The translations under genes and the position numbers were made by a program. A stretch of DNA of 64,000 nucleotides, taken from contig NZ_FOQM01000006.1 of assembly GCF_900113735.1 (NCBI RefSeq), positions 62,001 through 126,000 on the forward strand, in the 5' to 3' direction. A model generated the notes under the pieces. It was not told the DNA's origin and made no database searches. It worked only from the letters and a program-made list of their open reading frames with translations. Shown in pieces: positions 26,009-38,495 of the stretch; positions within the stretch are counted from its first letter, which is position 1; each line of letters begins with the position of its first letter. This DNA is from Bradyrhizobium sp. Gha. Its GTDB lineage: Bacteria > Pseudomonadota > Alphaproteobacteria > Rhizobiales > Xanthobacteraceae.

Positions 26009-27802
26009 ATGACCATCAGCATCAACGTTCCTGATATTCACGAGTTGAAGCCCCGCATCACCGTGTTCGGCGTGGGCGGTGCCGGCGGCAATGCCGTCAA
26101 CAACATGATCACGGCGGGCCTCCAGGGCGTCGATTTCGTGGTCGCCAACACCGACGCGCAGGCGCTGACGATGTCGAAGGCGCAGCGCATCGTGCAGATG
26201 GGCACCGCGGTCACGCAAGGACTGGGCGCAGGCTCGCAGCCGAACGTCGGCGCTGCCGCTGCTGAAGAAGTGATCGACGAGCTGCGCGACCATCTCTCCG
26301 GCGCCAACATGGTGTTCGTCACCGCCGGCATGGGCGGCGGCACCGGCACCGGTGCTGCCCCCGTTATCGCCAAGACTGCGCGCGACATGGGCATTCTCAC
26401 CGTCGGCGTGGTGACCAAGCCGTTCCACTTCGAGGGCGGCCGCCGCATGCGCACCGCCGAAGCCGGCATCAACGAGCTGCACAAGGTGGTCGACACGCTT
26501 CTGATCATCCCGAACCAGAACCTGTTCCGGGTCGCCAACGAGAAGACCACCTTCGCCGACGCCTTCGCGATGGCCGACCAGGTGCTCTACTCGGGCGTCG
26601 CCTGCATCACCGATCTGATGGTCAAGGAAGGCCTGATCAACCTCGACTTCGCCGACGTCCGCGCCGTCATGCGCGAAATGGGCAAGGCGATGATGGGCAC
26701 GGGCGAAGCCTCCGGCGACAAGCGCGCCCTGACCGCCGCCGAAGCCGCGATCGCCAACCCGCTGATCGACGACTCGTCGATGAAGGGTGCCAAGGGTCTG
26801 CTGATCTCGATCACCGGCGGCAAGGACCTGACCCTGTTCGAGGTCGACGAAGCCGCGACCCGCATCCGCGAGGAAGTCGACCAGGACGCCAACATCATCG
26901 TCGGCGCGACCTTCGACGAAGCCCTCGACGGGCTGATCCGCGTCTCGGTCGTCGCCACCGGCATCGAGCAGGCGGCGATCGCCCGCAACAGCCAGGCGAC
27001 CTCCGCTCCGGTGGCGAACCCCGCGCCGCAGCAGCAGGCTCCCGCGGCTCCGGCCGTTGCTGCCGAGAGCCGTCTCGCCGATCTGACCGCGCGTCTGCGC
27101 GCCGACAACCAGCGTCTGGCCGAGCGTGCCCAGAAGATGGAATCGCAGATCCCGGCCGCAGCCCCGGTCGCCGCCGCGCCCGTCGCGCCGCGTCCCAATG
27201 TGGAGCGTGCGGCGCTTGCCGCCATCGCAGCTGCCGTTTCCGAAACCCCTCCGGCGCCCGCCCCGCAGACCTATGGTGACGTCACCGTGCGCCCGATCGC
27301 GCAGAAGCCCACGCTATTTCCGGAGCCCGAGCAGGCGCCCGTCGCCATGCACGAGCCGATGACCCCGGAAACGTTCATCCCGCCGCAGGCCGAGCGTGCG
27401 CCGGTTCGCGCGCCGCGGATGCCCCGCCTCGAGGAGTTGCCGATGCCGGCCCAGGCCGAGCTCCGTCAGGCCCGGGGTGAGGTCGAGGAGGAGACCCCGC
27501 AGAAGACCCGCCTGTCGCTGCTGCAGCGCCTCGCCAATGTCGGCCTTGGCCGTCGTGACGAGGAGACCGAGGCTCCGATCGCAGTTCGGACCGCCGGTCC
27601 CGCCATGCCGGCGCTGCCCGAGCGCAAGCCGCAGCGGACGGTGCAACAGCAGATCGCCGCCACCGAACCGGTGTCGGAATATGCCCGCCGGCCCGCGCCG
27701 CAGGGTCTCGACGCTCATGGCCGCCCGGCACCTGTTGCGCCGGCGCCACAGGGAGACGACCATCTTGATATCCCGGCCTTCCTGCGGCGGCAGGCGACCT
27801 GA
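26009..27802 (+). CDS. ftsZ: Cell division GTPase FtsZ with long disordered linker
   Basis: Tubulin-like GTPase that forms the division ring. The globular domain covers about residues 12-320, with the tubulin signature [12 protein letters not shown] near 110 and the T7-loop region [11 protein letters not shown] near 210. About 260 residues of Pro/Ala/Gln-rich, low-complexity linker follow. The C-terminal peptide [10 protein letters not shown] (586-595), which binds FtsA and other partners, is intact. At 597 residues it is far longer than E. coli FtsZ (383), the excess being linker. The ATG at 26009 has GAGAGG upstream, and a strong hairpin terminator follows. Confidence 0.97.
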   Translation: MTISINVPDIHELKPRITVFGVGGAGGNAVNNMITAGLQGVDFVVANTDAQALTMSKAQRIVQMGTAVTQGLGAGSQPNVGAAAAEEVIDELRDHLSGANMVFVTAGMGGGTGTGAAPVIAKTARDMGILTVGVVTKPFHFEGGRRMRTAEAGINELHKVVDTLLIIPNQNLFRVANEKTTFADAFAMADQVLYSGVACITDLMVKEGLINLDFADVRAVMREMGKAMMGTGEASGDKRALTAAEAAIANPLIDDSSMKGAKGLLISITGGKDLTLFEVDEAATRIREEVDQDANIIVGATFDEALDGLIRVSVVATGIEQAAIARNSQATSAPVANPAPQQQAPAAPAVAAESRLADLTARLRADNQRLAERAQKMESQIPAAAPVAAAPVAPRPNVERAALAAIAAAVSETPPAPAPQTYGDVTVRPIAQKPTLFPEPEQAPVAMHEPMTPETFIPPQAERAPVRAPRMPRLEELPMPAQAELRQARGEVEEETPQKTRLSLLQRLANVGLGRRDEETEAPIAVRTAGPAMPALPERKPQRTVQQQIAATEPVSEYARRPAPQGLDAHGRPAPVAPAPQGDDHLDIPAFLRRQAT

Positions 27803-27828
27803 GGATTGTTACAATAAGGCAGACGCAA

Positions 27829-27868
27829 AAAGGTCCCGGCAACAAGCTTGCCGGGACCTTTCCTTTTG
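27829..27868 (+). terminator. Rho-independent terminator after ftsZ
   Basis: AAAGGTCCCGGCAA (27829-27842) pairs perfectly with TTGCCGGGACCTTT (27848-27861) around a five-base loop and is followed by CCTTTTG. It is the clearest terminator in the window and probably ends the main dcw transcript. Confidence 0.9.
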
Positions 27869-28165
27869 TCCCGAGAAGCTCCGGATTGCGCGCTCAAGCA
27901 ACTGATTTTAAATCATTAATTACTTGTTCGGTGCTTCAGTAAAGCCGCCGATAACGGGCCCAAATCCCGGCGCAATTTGGTTAAGCCTTGGCGCGAATAC
28001 GGCGGGTTTGGGGTAACAATCGGTAAAAAAGCGTGAGTTGGCGCTGTTTGAGGCAGTGACTATGGTTCGACGTGACTTGGGGATACGGAGATTCGGAGGG
28101 TCGATCTCGATCGATCAGTCTGGTCCAGTATAAGTCGCAGTCGGTCGTAGTGGGGCGGGTTCCTG
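27869..28165 (+). other. lpxC upstream region
   Basis: About 300 bases between the ftsZ terminator and lpxC, with an AT-rich patch (TTTTAAATCATTAATTAC around 27906) and a GATTC site at about 28091. A promoter for lpxC must lie here because the dcw transcript ends just upstream. I see no gene and cannot place promoter boxes firmly. Confidence 0.5.
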
Positions 28166-29128
28166 ATGAAATTTAGCCGGCAAACAACGCTTTGTGCGCA
28201 AGCCACCGTGGCCGGCGTGGGCGTTCATTCCGGTCTTCCCGTCACCCTCACGCTTGGACCTGCACCCGTCGATGCAGGTTTTATTTTCGTCCGTACTGGC
28301 CTTGAGGGAAGTGACCGCGAAGTTCAGGCGACCGCCGAGCAGGTGATTGCGACCGATTTCGCGACCGTCCTTGGCGACCGCAGCGGCCCGCTGGTTTCGA
28401 CCGCGGAGCATGTGCTGGCGGCGTTGCGCGGCATGGGCGTCGACAACGCCACCATTGAGATCGACGGTCCGGAAGTGCCGATCATGGACGGCAGTGCTGC
28501 CGCCTTCATCGCAGCGATCGATCAGGCCGGGATCGTCACCCAGCCGGCACAGCGCCGGTTCATCCAGGTTTTGAAGCCGATCTCGGTCAAGGTCGGTGAC
28601 TCCTTCGGCGAGATCAGACCCTACGCCAACGGCTTCCGCACCGAGGTCGAGATCGACTTCACCAATCCCGTCATCGGTCGGCAGAGCTATGCCTTCGACC
28701 TCAGCCCGGAGCGCTTCCGCCGTGAGGTCGGCCGCGCCCGGACCTTCGGTCTGATGGGCGACGTCGCCCGGCTCTGGAGCGCGGGCTATGCGCTTGGCGC
28801 CTCCTTTGAAAATACCGTCGTGTTCGACGACGAGCGGCTGCTCAACACCGAAGGCCTGCGCTACGCCGACGAATGCGCCCGCCACAAGGTGCTGGACGTA
28901 ATTGGCGACCTCGCGCTGGCGGGCCTGCCGCTGCTCGGCGCCTATCGCTCGGTGCGTGGTGGCCACAAGCTCAATCACGCGGTCCTGACCGCGCTGCTCG
29001 CCGACCGTACGGCTTGGCGGGTGGTCGAGGGCGAGGCGGCTCGGCGCTCCACGCGTGGCGTGGTCGAGGTCGGTAGCGGCATCGTCGGTGGCCGGATCGC
29101 TGCGGCCTACGGGCCAGACGTGTCCTGA
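28166..29128 (+). CDS. lpxC: UDP-3-O-acyl-N-acetylglucosamine deacetylase
   Basis: Zinc deacetylase catalysing the committed step of lipid A synthesis in the cytoplasm. It is 320 residues. The family start QTTLCAQATVAGVGVHSG is present. Zinc ligands are His82 (in SAEHVLAAL) and His240 and Asp244 (in HKVLDVIGD), matching the E. coli spacing, and the general-acid His is in RGGHKLNHAVL. Its own promoter region follows the ftsZ terminator. Location after ftsZ is conserved in proteobacteria and links outer-membrane growth to division. Confidence 0.97.
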   Translation: MKFSRQTTLCAQATVAGVGVHSGLPVTLTLGPAPVDAGFIFVRTGLEGSDREVQATAEQVIATDFATVLGDRSGPLVSTAEHVLAALRGMGVDNATIEIDGPEVPIMDGSAAAFIAAIDQAGIVTQPAQRRFIQVLKPISVKVGDSFGEIRPYANGFRTEVEIDFTNPVIGRQSYAFDLSPERFRREVGRARTFGLMGDVARLWSAGYALGASFENTVVFDDERLLNTEGLRYADECARHKVLDVIGDLALAGLPLLGAYRSVRGGHKLNHAVLTALLADRTAWRVVEGEAARRSTRGVVEVGSGIVGGRIAAAYGPDVS

Positions 29129-29370
29129 AAGCCGTTGCGGCGGGCCGTCCGGCAAGACTTTCCCCGGGAAACTCCTGGTAACCATGATCGACTAGGATTG
29201 CGGCGATTTCGCCTTAATCCGGGCGGAATGCCTGCCTATCCGGTCGGCTAACGAATGTTTTTCGGTTGCATCGCCGTGGTCGTATGGCAGGCACCACGGT
29301 CACATGTCGCGCCCGTGACAGGGATCATGGGCTCGCGGGCACGCATCACAGGGCGTCAGGTCTAAAATTC

Positions 29371-30258
29371 ATGTCGGCACAGCGTATGACGCGCGGATCT
29401 CTATTAGTTTCGCCTCGGGCCCGTGGACTGCTCCAGGTCGCCACGCTTGTCCTGTTCGCGCTGCCGTTGGCCGGCTGCGGCACCGGCGCCCTATGGGACA
29501 AGTTCACCGCCAAGGACGACACCTTCGTCGAGGAGCCTGCCGACAAGATCTATAATGAGGGCTTGTACCTCATGAACGAAAAGAAGGACATGAAGGCGGC
29601 GAACAAGAAGTTCGAAGAGGTCGACCGCCAGCATCCTTATTCTGACTGGGCACGCAAATCGCTGCTGATGTCGGCCTACGCATCCTACCAGGGTGGCGAC
29701 TATGACGGCTGCATCGGGGCTGCGACCCGCTACGTCACCCTGCATCCCGGCAGCCCGGACGCGGCCTATGCACAGTACCTGATCGCCGCCTCGCATTACG
29801 ACCAGATCCCGGACATCAATCGTGACCAGGGCCGCACCGAGAAGGCGATCGCCGCTCTGGAAGAGGTGGTGCGCAAATATCCGACGTCCGAATATGCGAC
29901 CGCCGCCAAGGTCAAGATCGAGGGCGCACGCGACCAGCTCGCCGGCAAGGAAATGGCCGTCGGCCGCTACTACATGCAGAAGAAGGACTACACGGCCGCG
30001 ATCAACCGCTACAAGGCCGTGGTGACGCAGTACCAGACCACCCGCCACGTCGAGGAGGCGCTCTACCGTCTCACCGAGGCCTATATGTCGATCGGAATCG
30101 TCGGCGAGGCTCAGACCGCCGCCGCCGTGCTCGGCCACAATTTTCCTGACAGCCGCTGGTACAAGGACGCCTATAATCTTGTAAAATCCGGCGGTCTCGA
30201 GCCGAGCGAGAATCAGGGGTCCTGGATCAGCCGGACCTTCAAGAAGATAGGCCTCTAG
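29371..30258 (+). CDS. bamD: Outer-membrane assembly lipoprotein BamD (ComL)
   Basis: Lipoprotein of the BAM complex that helps insert beta-barrel proteins in the outer membrane. It is 295 residues from the ATG at 29371, with a signal peptide ending in a lipobox (PLAGC, lipidated Cys36). About five TPR-like repeats follow (YNEGLYLMNEKKDMKAANK, SDWARKSLLMSAYASYQGGD and others). The reading frame is open further upstream but only this start gives a proper signal sequence. Neighbours lpxC and recN are in the usual order. Confidence 0.95.
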   Translation: MSAQRMTRGSLLVSPRARGLLQVATLVLFALPLAGCGTGALWDKFTAKDDTFVEEPADKIYNEGLYLMNEKKDMKAANKKFEEVDRQHPYSDWARKSLLMSAYASYQGGDYDGCIGAATRYVTLHPGSPDAAYAQYLIAASHYDQIPDINRDQGRTEKAIAALEEVVRKYPTSEYATAAKVKIEGARDQLAGKEMAVGRYYMQKKDYTAAINRYKAVVTQYQTTRHVEEALYRLTEAYMSIGIVGEAQTAAAVLGHNFPDSRWYKDAYNLVKSGGLEPSENQGSWISRTFKKIGL

Positions 30259-30282
30259 GTCTCGGCTAGGAAATTAGGTTCC

Positions 30283-31971
30283 ATGCTGGCGCGTCTGTCG
30301 ATCCGTGACATCGTCCTGATCGAACGGCTCGATATCGAATTCGCCACCGGGCTTGCGGTTTTGACCGGCGAGACCGGTGCGGGCAAATCCATCCTGCTCG
30401 ATGCCTTTGCACTGGCGCTCGGCGGCCGCGGCGACGCCGGCCTCGTGCGGCATGGCGCGGAGCAGGGCCAGGTCACGGCCGTCTTCGATGTCCCGAGGAA
30501 TCATCCGGCGTCGAAAATCCTGGCCGAGAACGGGCTCGACGATGCGAGTTTTGCCGAATCTTGCGAGATGATCCTGCGCCGGGTCCAGCTCGCCGACGGC
30601 CGCACCCGCGCCTTCATCAACGACCAGGCGATCAGCGTGCAGACGTTGAAGGCGGTCGGCGCCGCCCTGGTCGAAATCCATGGCCAGCATGACGAGCGCG
30701 CGCTGGTCGATGCCGCCACCCATCGCCGCCTGCTCGATGCCTTTGCCGGGCTCGAAAAGGACGTGGCGGATGTCGAAGCGCTCTGGGACGCGCGCCGCAC
30801 CGCCAACACCGAGCTCGAGGACCATCGCGCCGGCATGGAGCGTGCCGCACGCGAGGCCGACTATCTGCGCCATGCCTCGGACGAGCTGAAGCGGCTGGCG
30901 CCGAAGGAGGGCGAAGAGACTTCGCTGGCCCACCGCCGCACCACCATGATGCAGGGCGAGAAGATCGCCTCCGATTTGCGCGAGGCGCAGGAGGTCGTCG
31001 GTGGCCACAATTCGCCGGTCGCGGCGCTGTCGGCCGCGGTGCGCCGGCTGGAACGCCGTGGCGTCAATTCGCCGGCGCTGGTCGAGCCTGCAGTCAAGGC
31101 GATCGATGTCGCGATCAATGCACTGGAGGAGGCCGACCAGCATCTCCAGGCCGCGCTGGCCGCGACCGATTTCGACCCGGCCGAGCTCGAACGCATCGAG
31201 GAGCGGTTGTTCGCGTTGCGCGCCGCCTCCCGCAAATATTCAACGCCTGTTGACGGCCTCGCCGCGCTCGCCGCCAAATACGCCGCCGACGTCGTGCTGA
31301 TCGATGCCGGCGCTTCGCGCCTGAAGAAGCTGGAGCAGGCCGCGATCGAGGCAGATGGCCGCTATGCGGCTGCGGCGAAAAAGCTCTCAGCTGCGCGGCA
31401 GAAATCGGCCGACAAGCTCAACAAGGCCGTCAACGCCGAGCTCGCCCCGCTCAAGCTCGAGCGCGCAAAATTCATCACCCAGGTCACGACGGACGAGGCC
31501 GCGCCCGGACCGCAAGGTTTCGACCGCGTCGAGTTCTGGGTTCAGACCAATCCCGGCACCAAGCCGGGCCCGATGATGAAGGTCGCTTCCGGCGGCGAGC
31601 TGTCCCGCTTCCTGCTGGCGCTCAAGGTCGTGCTGTCCGATCGCGGCTCGGCCCCGACATTGGTGTTCGACGAAATCGATACCGGCGTCGGCGGCGCGGT
31701 TGCGGATGCCATCGGCGGTCGCCTGGCGCGGTTGGCCGGCAAGGTTCAGGTGATGGCCGTGACCCACGCCCCGCAGGTCGCCGCCCGCGCCGACCAGCAT
31801 CTCCTGATCTCCAAGGATGCGCTGGACAAGGGCAAGCGCGTCGCCACTCGCGTCAACGCGCTGGCCGCCGACCACCGCCGCGAGGAAATCGCCCGCATGC
31901 TCGCCGGTGCCGAGATCACCGCCGAGGCGCGGGCGGCCGCGGACCGGCTGCTCAAGGCGGCGACGGCTTGA
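30283..31971 (+). CDS. recN: DNA repair ATPase RecN
   Basis: SMC-like protein used in double-strand-break repair. It is 562 residues with Walker A GETGAGKS at about 30-37, a central coiled-coil region (about 150-370), the ABC signature SGGELSRFLLALK, and Walker B LVFDEIDTGVGG. Length and motif order match the family. The start lies 24 bases after bamD, so they are probably cotranscribed; LexA control is common for recN but I could not identify a LexA box. Confidence 0.96.
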   Translation: MLARLSIRDIVLIERLDIEFATGLAVLTGETGAGKSILLDAFALALGGRGDAGLVRHGAEQGQVTAVFDVPRNHPASKILAENGLDDASFAESCEMILRRVQLADGRTRAFINDQAISVQTLKAVGAALVEIHGQHDERALVDAATHRRLLDAFAGLEKDVADVEALWDARRTANTELEDHRAGMERAAREADYLRHASDELKRLAPKEGEETSLAHRRTTMMQGEKIASDLREAQEVVGGHNSPVAALSAAVRRLERRGVNSPALVEPAVKAIDVAINALEEADQHLQAALAATDFDPAELERIEERLFALRAASRKYSTPVDGLAALAAKYAADVVLIDAGASRLKKLEQAAIEADGRYAAAAKKLSAARQKSADKLNKAVNAELAPLKLERAKFITQVTTDEAAPGPQGFDRVEFWVQTNPGTKPGPMMKVASGGELSRFLLALKVVLSDRGSAPTLVFDEIDTGVGGAVADAIGGRLARLAGKVQVMAVTHAPQVAARADQHLLISKDALDKGKRVATRVNALAADHRREEIARMLAGAEITAEARAAADRLLKAATA

Positions 31972-31974
31972 ACT

Positions 31975-32051
31975 GTCGTTCCGGGGCGATGCGAAGCATC
32001 GAACCCGGAACCTCGAGATTGTAGGACGCCCTTCCGGATCGTCCCGGGAAG
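31975..32051. repeat. Palindromic repeat, family A copy 4 (decayed)
   Basis: The left part, GTCGTTCCGGGGCGATGCG, matches family A, but the right arm is diverged (CCTTCCGGATCGTCCCGGGA). It begins just after the recN stop and abuts the end of the broken GIY-YIG gene. Confidence 0.6.
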
Positions 32052-34612
<2,561 letters not shown>

Positions 34613-34623
34613 ACTCTGTCCTC

Positions 34624-34760
34624 GTCATTGCGAGAAGCTCTTGCGCCACTCACTCCGCTGTCATCGCCCGCCTTGACCGGGCGATCCAGCATTCCAGAGA
34701 CAGTCGAGGATACGGAGAAGCCGCGGCGTACTGGATCCCCCGCTTTCGCGGGGGATGACG
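34624..34760. repeat. Composite palindromic repeat between ligA and the MFS gene
   Basis: It opens like family B (GTCATTGCGAGAAGCTC), then runs into GACCGGGCGATCCAGCATTCC, and closes with CCCCCGCTTTCGCGGGGG followed by ATGACG. That last hairpin could end transcription from both convergent genes. It looks like one element inserted in another. Confidence 0.55.
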
Positions 34761-34798
34761 CCGAGAAATGTCGTGACGGCCGTCGCGCATAGCGACAA

Positions 34799-36067
34799 CT
34801 ACATCATCCCGGTCTCTTCCTCTTCCGCCTGCTCGATCAATTCTTCGCTCACCAGGACGTCGCGCCGGGGAACGATGAAGGTCATCGTGCAGGCGCAAAG
34901 CAGCGAGATCGCGAGAACCGCCGAAGTCAGCGGCAACGTGGTCGCGGTGTGGCCGCCGAGATAGGCGCCGAATTGCGACATCAGCGCACCGATGCCTTGC
35001 TGCAGGAAGCCCATCGCGCCTGATGCGGTGCCGGCTGCTTCGGGCCGGATGCTGATGGCGCCGGCTGCAGAATTCGCCATCACGAAGGCATTGCCGACCA
35101 TCACGATCATCTGCGTGCCGAACAGCCAGGCGGGCGCCTCGTTCCAGGCAGTCAAGCTCCAGAGCAGGTTCAAGAGGCTGCCGCAGAGTTGCAGGGCCAG
35201 CCCGAACCAGATCAGCTTTTCCAGCGAATGCCGTGGCGCGAAGCGCACGCAGAGCAAATTGCCGACCAGATAGGCGAAGCCGGTCGTTGCGAACCAGGCG
35301 CCATATTCGGCGCTGGTCCGGCCCATCTGCGTCACGACGATGTAGGGGCCGCCGCCGGCGAAGGTGAAGATGATCTGCGATGCCAACACCTGGCACATCA
35401 CATAGCCGATGAAGGCGCGGCTCTTGATCAGCACGCCAACGTCGGCGCGAAAGCCGCCGCTGCCGGCCGCGCGGTCGCGGCGGGTCTCTGGGAGTGCGAT
35501 CGCGATGCCGATGGCGACCGTGATCGCGCCGATGGTGACGGCGTAGAAAATGGCGCGCCAGCCGAACGCGGTCTCGATCAGGCCACCGGTGAGTGGCGAG
35601 ACCATCTGGCCGATCATCAGCGCGGCGACCACGAGGCTGATCATCGAGGCGACGCGGTCGCGCTCATAGATGTCGCGGATGATGGCGCGGCTCACCACCA
35701 TCCCGGAAGCGCCGCCGAGTGCCTGGAAGAAGCGCGCGGCGATCAGCTGCGGCAGGGTTTCGGCGAAGCTACACGCAACGCTCGCCGCCACCATCAGTGC
35801 GAGGCCGCCAAGCAGCACCGGCCGCCGGCCCAACTTGTCCGACAGCGGCCCCATGATGAGCTGCGACAGCGCGATGCCGACCATGTAGAGCGACACCGTC
35901 ATCTGAGCGATGGAGATGTCGCGGCCGAACGTCGCCGCCAGCGCGGGCAGTGCCGGCACCAGGATGTAAAGCGAGATCGGCGCGATCCCGGTCATCACGA
36001 CCAGCAGCAGCAACACCACGCGCGAGGTCGCGATGTTGGTCGCTGCGCCCGGCGGTTGGCTGATCAT
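34799..36067 (-). CDS. Bcr/CflA-type MFS multidrug exporter
   Basis: Inner-membrane drug/proton antiporter of the major facilitator superfamily, 422 residues with twelve predicted helices. Features include YILVPALPALAATFG after helix 1, the loop 2-3 motif GPLSDKLGRRPVLLGG and the motif C-like region of helix 5. This combination is typical of the Bcr/CflA branch, which handles bicyclomycin, chloramphenicol or sulfonamides, but the substrate is not predictable. ATG codons at 36067 and 36076 are both plausible. It lies downstream of the aminopeptidase gene on the same strand, after a 119-base gap. Confidence 0.88.
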   Translation of the reverse strand: MISQPPGAATNIATSRVVLLLLVVMTGIAPISLYILVPALPALAATFGRDISIAQMTVSLYMVGIALSQLIMGPLSDKLGRRPVLLGGLALMVAASVACSFAETLPQLIAARFFQALGGASGMVVSRAIIRDIYERDRVASMISLVVAALMIGQMVSPLTGGLIETAFGWRAIFYAVTIGAITVAIGIAIALPETRRDRAAGSGGFRADVGVLIKSRAFIGYVMCQVLASQIIFTFAGGGPYIVVTQMGRTSAEYGAWFATTGFAYLVGNLLCVRFAPRHSLEKLIWFGLALQLCGSLLNLLWSLTAWNEAPAWLFGTQMIVMVGNAFVMANSAAGAISIRPEAAGTASGAMGFLQQGIGALMSQFGAYLGGHTATTLPLTSAVLAISLLCACTMTFIVPRRDVLVSEELIEQAEEEETGMM

Positions 36068-36186
36068 ACCGTGCATGGATCGAACACTAGCCGCACCGCC
36101 GCGGCCGCGAACTTGGTCGTTTCGGTATACGGCTATGCGTGATGCTGGAGCCTTGCGCCAATCGCGTAGCGCCATGCGGGCGCCGT

Positions 36187-38016
36187 CTAGGCCTTCAGCT
36201 CCGCGGTGGCCTGCTCGAGCCACGCTTTCGTTGGCTCATCCAGCCCCGGTCCGACTTCAGCGCGGACGCGCGCGTGGTAGGCATTGAGCCAGGCGAGCTC
36301 GTCGCGGTTCAGCATCGCGGTGTTGATGAGCCGGCGGTCGATCGGCGCCAGCGTCAGCGTCTCGAAGGCGTTCATCGATTTCTCGGCGCCCTCGACGGCG
36401 GCGGCGACGACGAGCTCGAGGTTCTCGATGCGGATGCCAAAACCGTCGGTCTTGTAATAGCCGGGCTCGTTGGAGAGGATCATGCCGCGCTTCAGCGGCG
36501 TGGTGCCGAGCTTCGAGATCCGCGCCGGGCCTTCGTGGACACTCAGGTAGCTGCCGACGCCATGGCCGGTGCCATGCTCGAAATCGACGCCGGCGGCCCA
36601 GAGATATTGCCGCGCCAGCGTGTCGAGCTGCGCGCCGGTGGTGCCGTCGGGGAAGATGGCGCGTGCGATCGCGATGTGGCCGCGCAGCACGCGGGTGAAG
36701 CGGTCGCGCATCTCCTCGGTGGGCTCGCCGATCGCCATGGTGCGGGTGACGTCGGTGGTGCCGTCTTCATATTGCGCGCCGGAATCGATCAGCAGCAGAT
36801 CGCCGGGCACGATCCGCCGGTTGCTCTTGCGGGTGACGCGGTAATGCACGATGGCGCCGTTCGGGCCGGTGCCTGATATGGTCGGGAACGACACGTCCCT
36901 CAAGGCGCCGGTGTCGCGGCGGAAGGTCTCCAGCGCTTCGACCGCGTCGATCTCGGTGAGCTTGCCGCTTGGTGCCTCGCGATCGATGAAGGCGAGGAAG
37001 CGCGCCAGTGCGATCGCATCGCGCCGGTGCGCCGTCTGCGCGCCCTTGATCTCGGTCGCGTTCTTCACGGCCTTCAGCAGCGCGATCGGATCGCTGCCGC
37101 GTACAGGCTTGCCGCCCCCGCCCGCAATCAGCCGGCTCAGTGCCTCGGCCGCCGTGGCGCCGTCGAGCGCGATCGCCGCGCCTGACTTGGCGAGCGCCAT
37201 CAGGGTGGGCGTCAGCGCATCGGGCTCGCGCACGTCGGCCGATTGCTCGAGATGATCACGCGTCAGATTGGAGAGCTTGCGATGGTCGATGAACACGGTG
37301 GGACGGCCGACCTTGGGCACCAGCGCGTAGGACAGGGGCAGCGGGGTATGTGCGACATCGGCGCCGCGGATGTTGAAGGTCCAGGCGACCGCATGGCTGT
37401 CCGACAGCACCAGTGCGTCGGCGCCCAGTCTGTCGATCTCGCTCTTGATCTGCGCCAGCTTCTCGGCCTCGGCGACACCGGCATATTGCAGACCGTGGAT
37501 CGCGACCGGTGCGATCGGCGGCTGCGGTCGATCCTGCCAGACCGCGTCAATGGGATTGCTGTCGAGTGCCACCAGTTCGGCGCCGGCCTTGGCGCAGGCT
37601 GCGGCGAGGCGCTCGGCTGCCGCAAAAGTGTGCAGCCACGGATCAAATCCTAGGCGATCACCAGATTTAAGATGCGCCGAGATCCAGCTCTCCGGCGGCG
37701 GATCGACCAGCGATTCCACTGTCCACGCCTTGGCGTCGACCTGCTTGGCCGCCTGGATCGTGTAGCGGCCGTCGACGAAAATCGCGGCCTTCTGGGTCAG
37801 CACCGCCGCGAGTCCCGCCGATCCGGTAAAGCCGGTCAGCCAGGCGAGCCGCTCTTCGGAGGGCGCAACATATTCATTCTGCTGCTGATCGGCGCGCGGA
37901 ATGACGAAGCCGGTCAGCTTGCGGCGGGCGAGTTCTTCACGGAGTGCGGCAAGCCGCGCCGTCAATGCGACGCCGGCTTCGGGCTCCTCGAATGTCTGGA
38001 AGTGCGCTTCGAACAT
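36187..38016 (-). CDS. Xaa-Pro aminopeptidase (aminopeptidase P, M24B)
   Basis: Removes N-terminal residues preceding proline. It is 609 residues with the three-domain arrangement of long aminopeptidase P: two creatinase-like N-terminal domains (about 20-310) and a C-terminal pita-bread metallopeptidase (about 315-560). Metal-site segments are LLIDSGAQYEDGTTDVTRT (two Asp), FEHGTGHGVGSYLSVHEGP (His) and MILSNEPGYY (Glu), with a final Glu in the ENLELVV region. There is no signal peptide. The ATG at 38016 is the family start. Probably cytoplasmic peptide turnover. Confidence 0.94.
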   Translation of the reverse strand: MFEAHFQTFEEPEAGVALTARLAALREELARRKLTGFVIPRADQQQNEYVAPSEERLAWLTGFTGSAGLAAVLTQKAAIFVDGRYTIQAAKQVDAKAWTVESLVDPPPESWISAHLKSGDRLGFDPWLHTFAAAERLAAACAKAGAELVALDSNPIDAVWQDRPQPPIAPVAIHGLQYAGVAEAEKLAQIKSEIDRLGADALVLSDSHAVAWTFNIRGADVAHTPLPLSYALVPKVGRPTVFIDHRKLSNLTRDHLEQSADVREPDALTPTLMALAKSGAAIALDGATAAEALSRLIAGGGGKPVRGSDPIALLKAVKNATEIKGAQTAHRRDAIALARFLAFIDREAPSGKLTEIDAVEALETFRRDTGALRDVSFPTISGTGPNGAIVHYRVTRKSNRRIVPGDLLLIDSGAQYEDGTTDVTRTMAIGEPTEEMRDRFTRVLRGHIAIARAIFPDGTTGAQLDTLARQYLWAAGVDFEHGTGHGVGSYLSVHEGPARISKLGTTPLKRGMILSNEPGYYKTDGFGIRIENLELVVAAAVEGAEKSMNAFETLTLAPIDRRLINTAMLNRDELAWLNAYHARVRAEVGPGLDEPTKAWLEQATAELKA

Positions 38017-38200
38017 GGCTCAGTTTAGGGTCATGAGGATCAGTCCGCAATGCGGACGCAATTGCACGGAATATGGCACGGACTGTGCTTGAAAATGTTC
38101 CATTCGAATTGAGTGGAGTAATGGATGCGGCAGTTGCGCTTCGTCCGGATGTCAGGGACATTCGAGCAGGTGGTTCATCTCAATGGCGAGGGGACACACG

Positions 38201-38380
38201 ATGCCATCGTTCACGTTTGAGAAGATTTCGCCGCCGGTGCGTCGCGCGCCGACGCCGCCGACGCCGAAGAAGCCGCGCGGCCTCATCAGCCAGATGATCG
38301 ACCGCGTCTCCGAGCGTCGCGCCCGGCGAGCGGTGCAGGCCGACCTGCCGATGCGCCGGGACGACAAACCGGCGAAGTAG
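38201..38380 (+). CDS. Small basic hypothetical protein
   Basis: A 59-residue protein, Pro-rich in its first third (PPVRRAPTPPTPKKPRG) and basic and helical after (LISQMIDRVSERRARRAVQ). There is no signal peptide or membrane segment. The ATG at 38201 has GAGGGG about eight bases upstream, better than the in-frame ATG at 38183. I do not recognise a family. It is divergent from the aminopeptidase gene and followed by a palindromic repeat. Coding is likely but not certain. Confidence 0.5.
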   Translation: MPSFTFEKISPPVRRAPTPPTPKKPRGLISQMIDRVSERRARRAVQADLPMRRDDKPAK

Positions 38381-38397
38381 GAGGCATTGATGGTGCC

Positions 38398-38486
38398 GTA
38401 GGGTGGGTGAGCGTCAGCGTAACCCGCCACTGTGTGTATCCGTCGAGGTAGAAGAGGTGGGTTACGCTGACGCTAACCCACCCTAC
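38398..38486. repeat. Inverted repeat with GTAGGGTGGGT / ACCCACCCTAC ends (family D)
   Basis: An 89-base element whose arms (GTAGGGTGGGT, GCGTCAGCGTAACCC and their complements) pair almost completely. It lies between the small basic gene and the 3' end of prmA and could form a large hairpin ending both convergent transcripts. Confidence 0.75.
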
Positions 38487-38495
38487 AGCCCCACC

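Noticed and set aside
34730..34760. Strong CCCCCGC/GCGGGGG hairpin as a canonical terminator
   Set aside because: No T-run follows and it is part of a composite repeat, so it is listed as a repeat.
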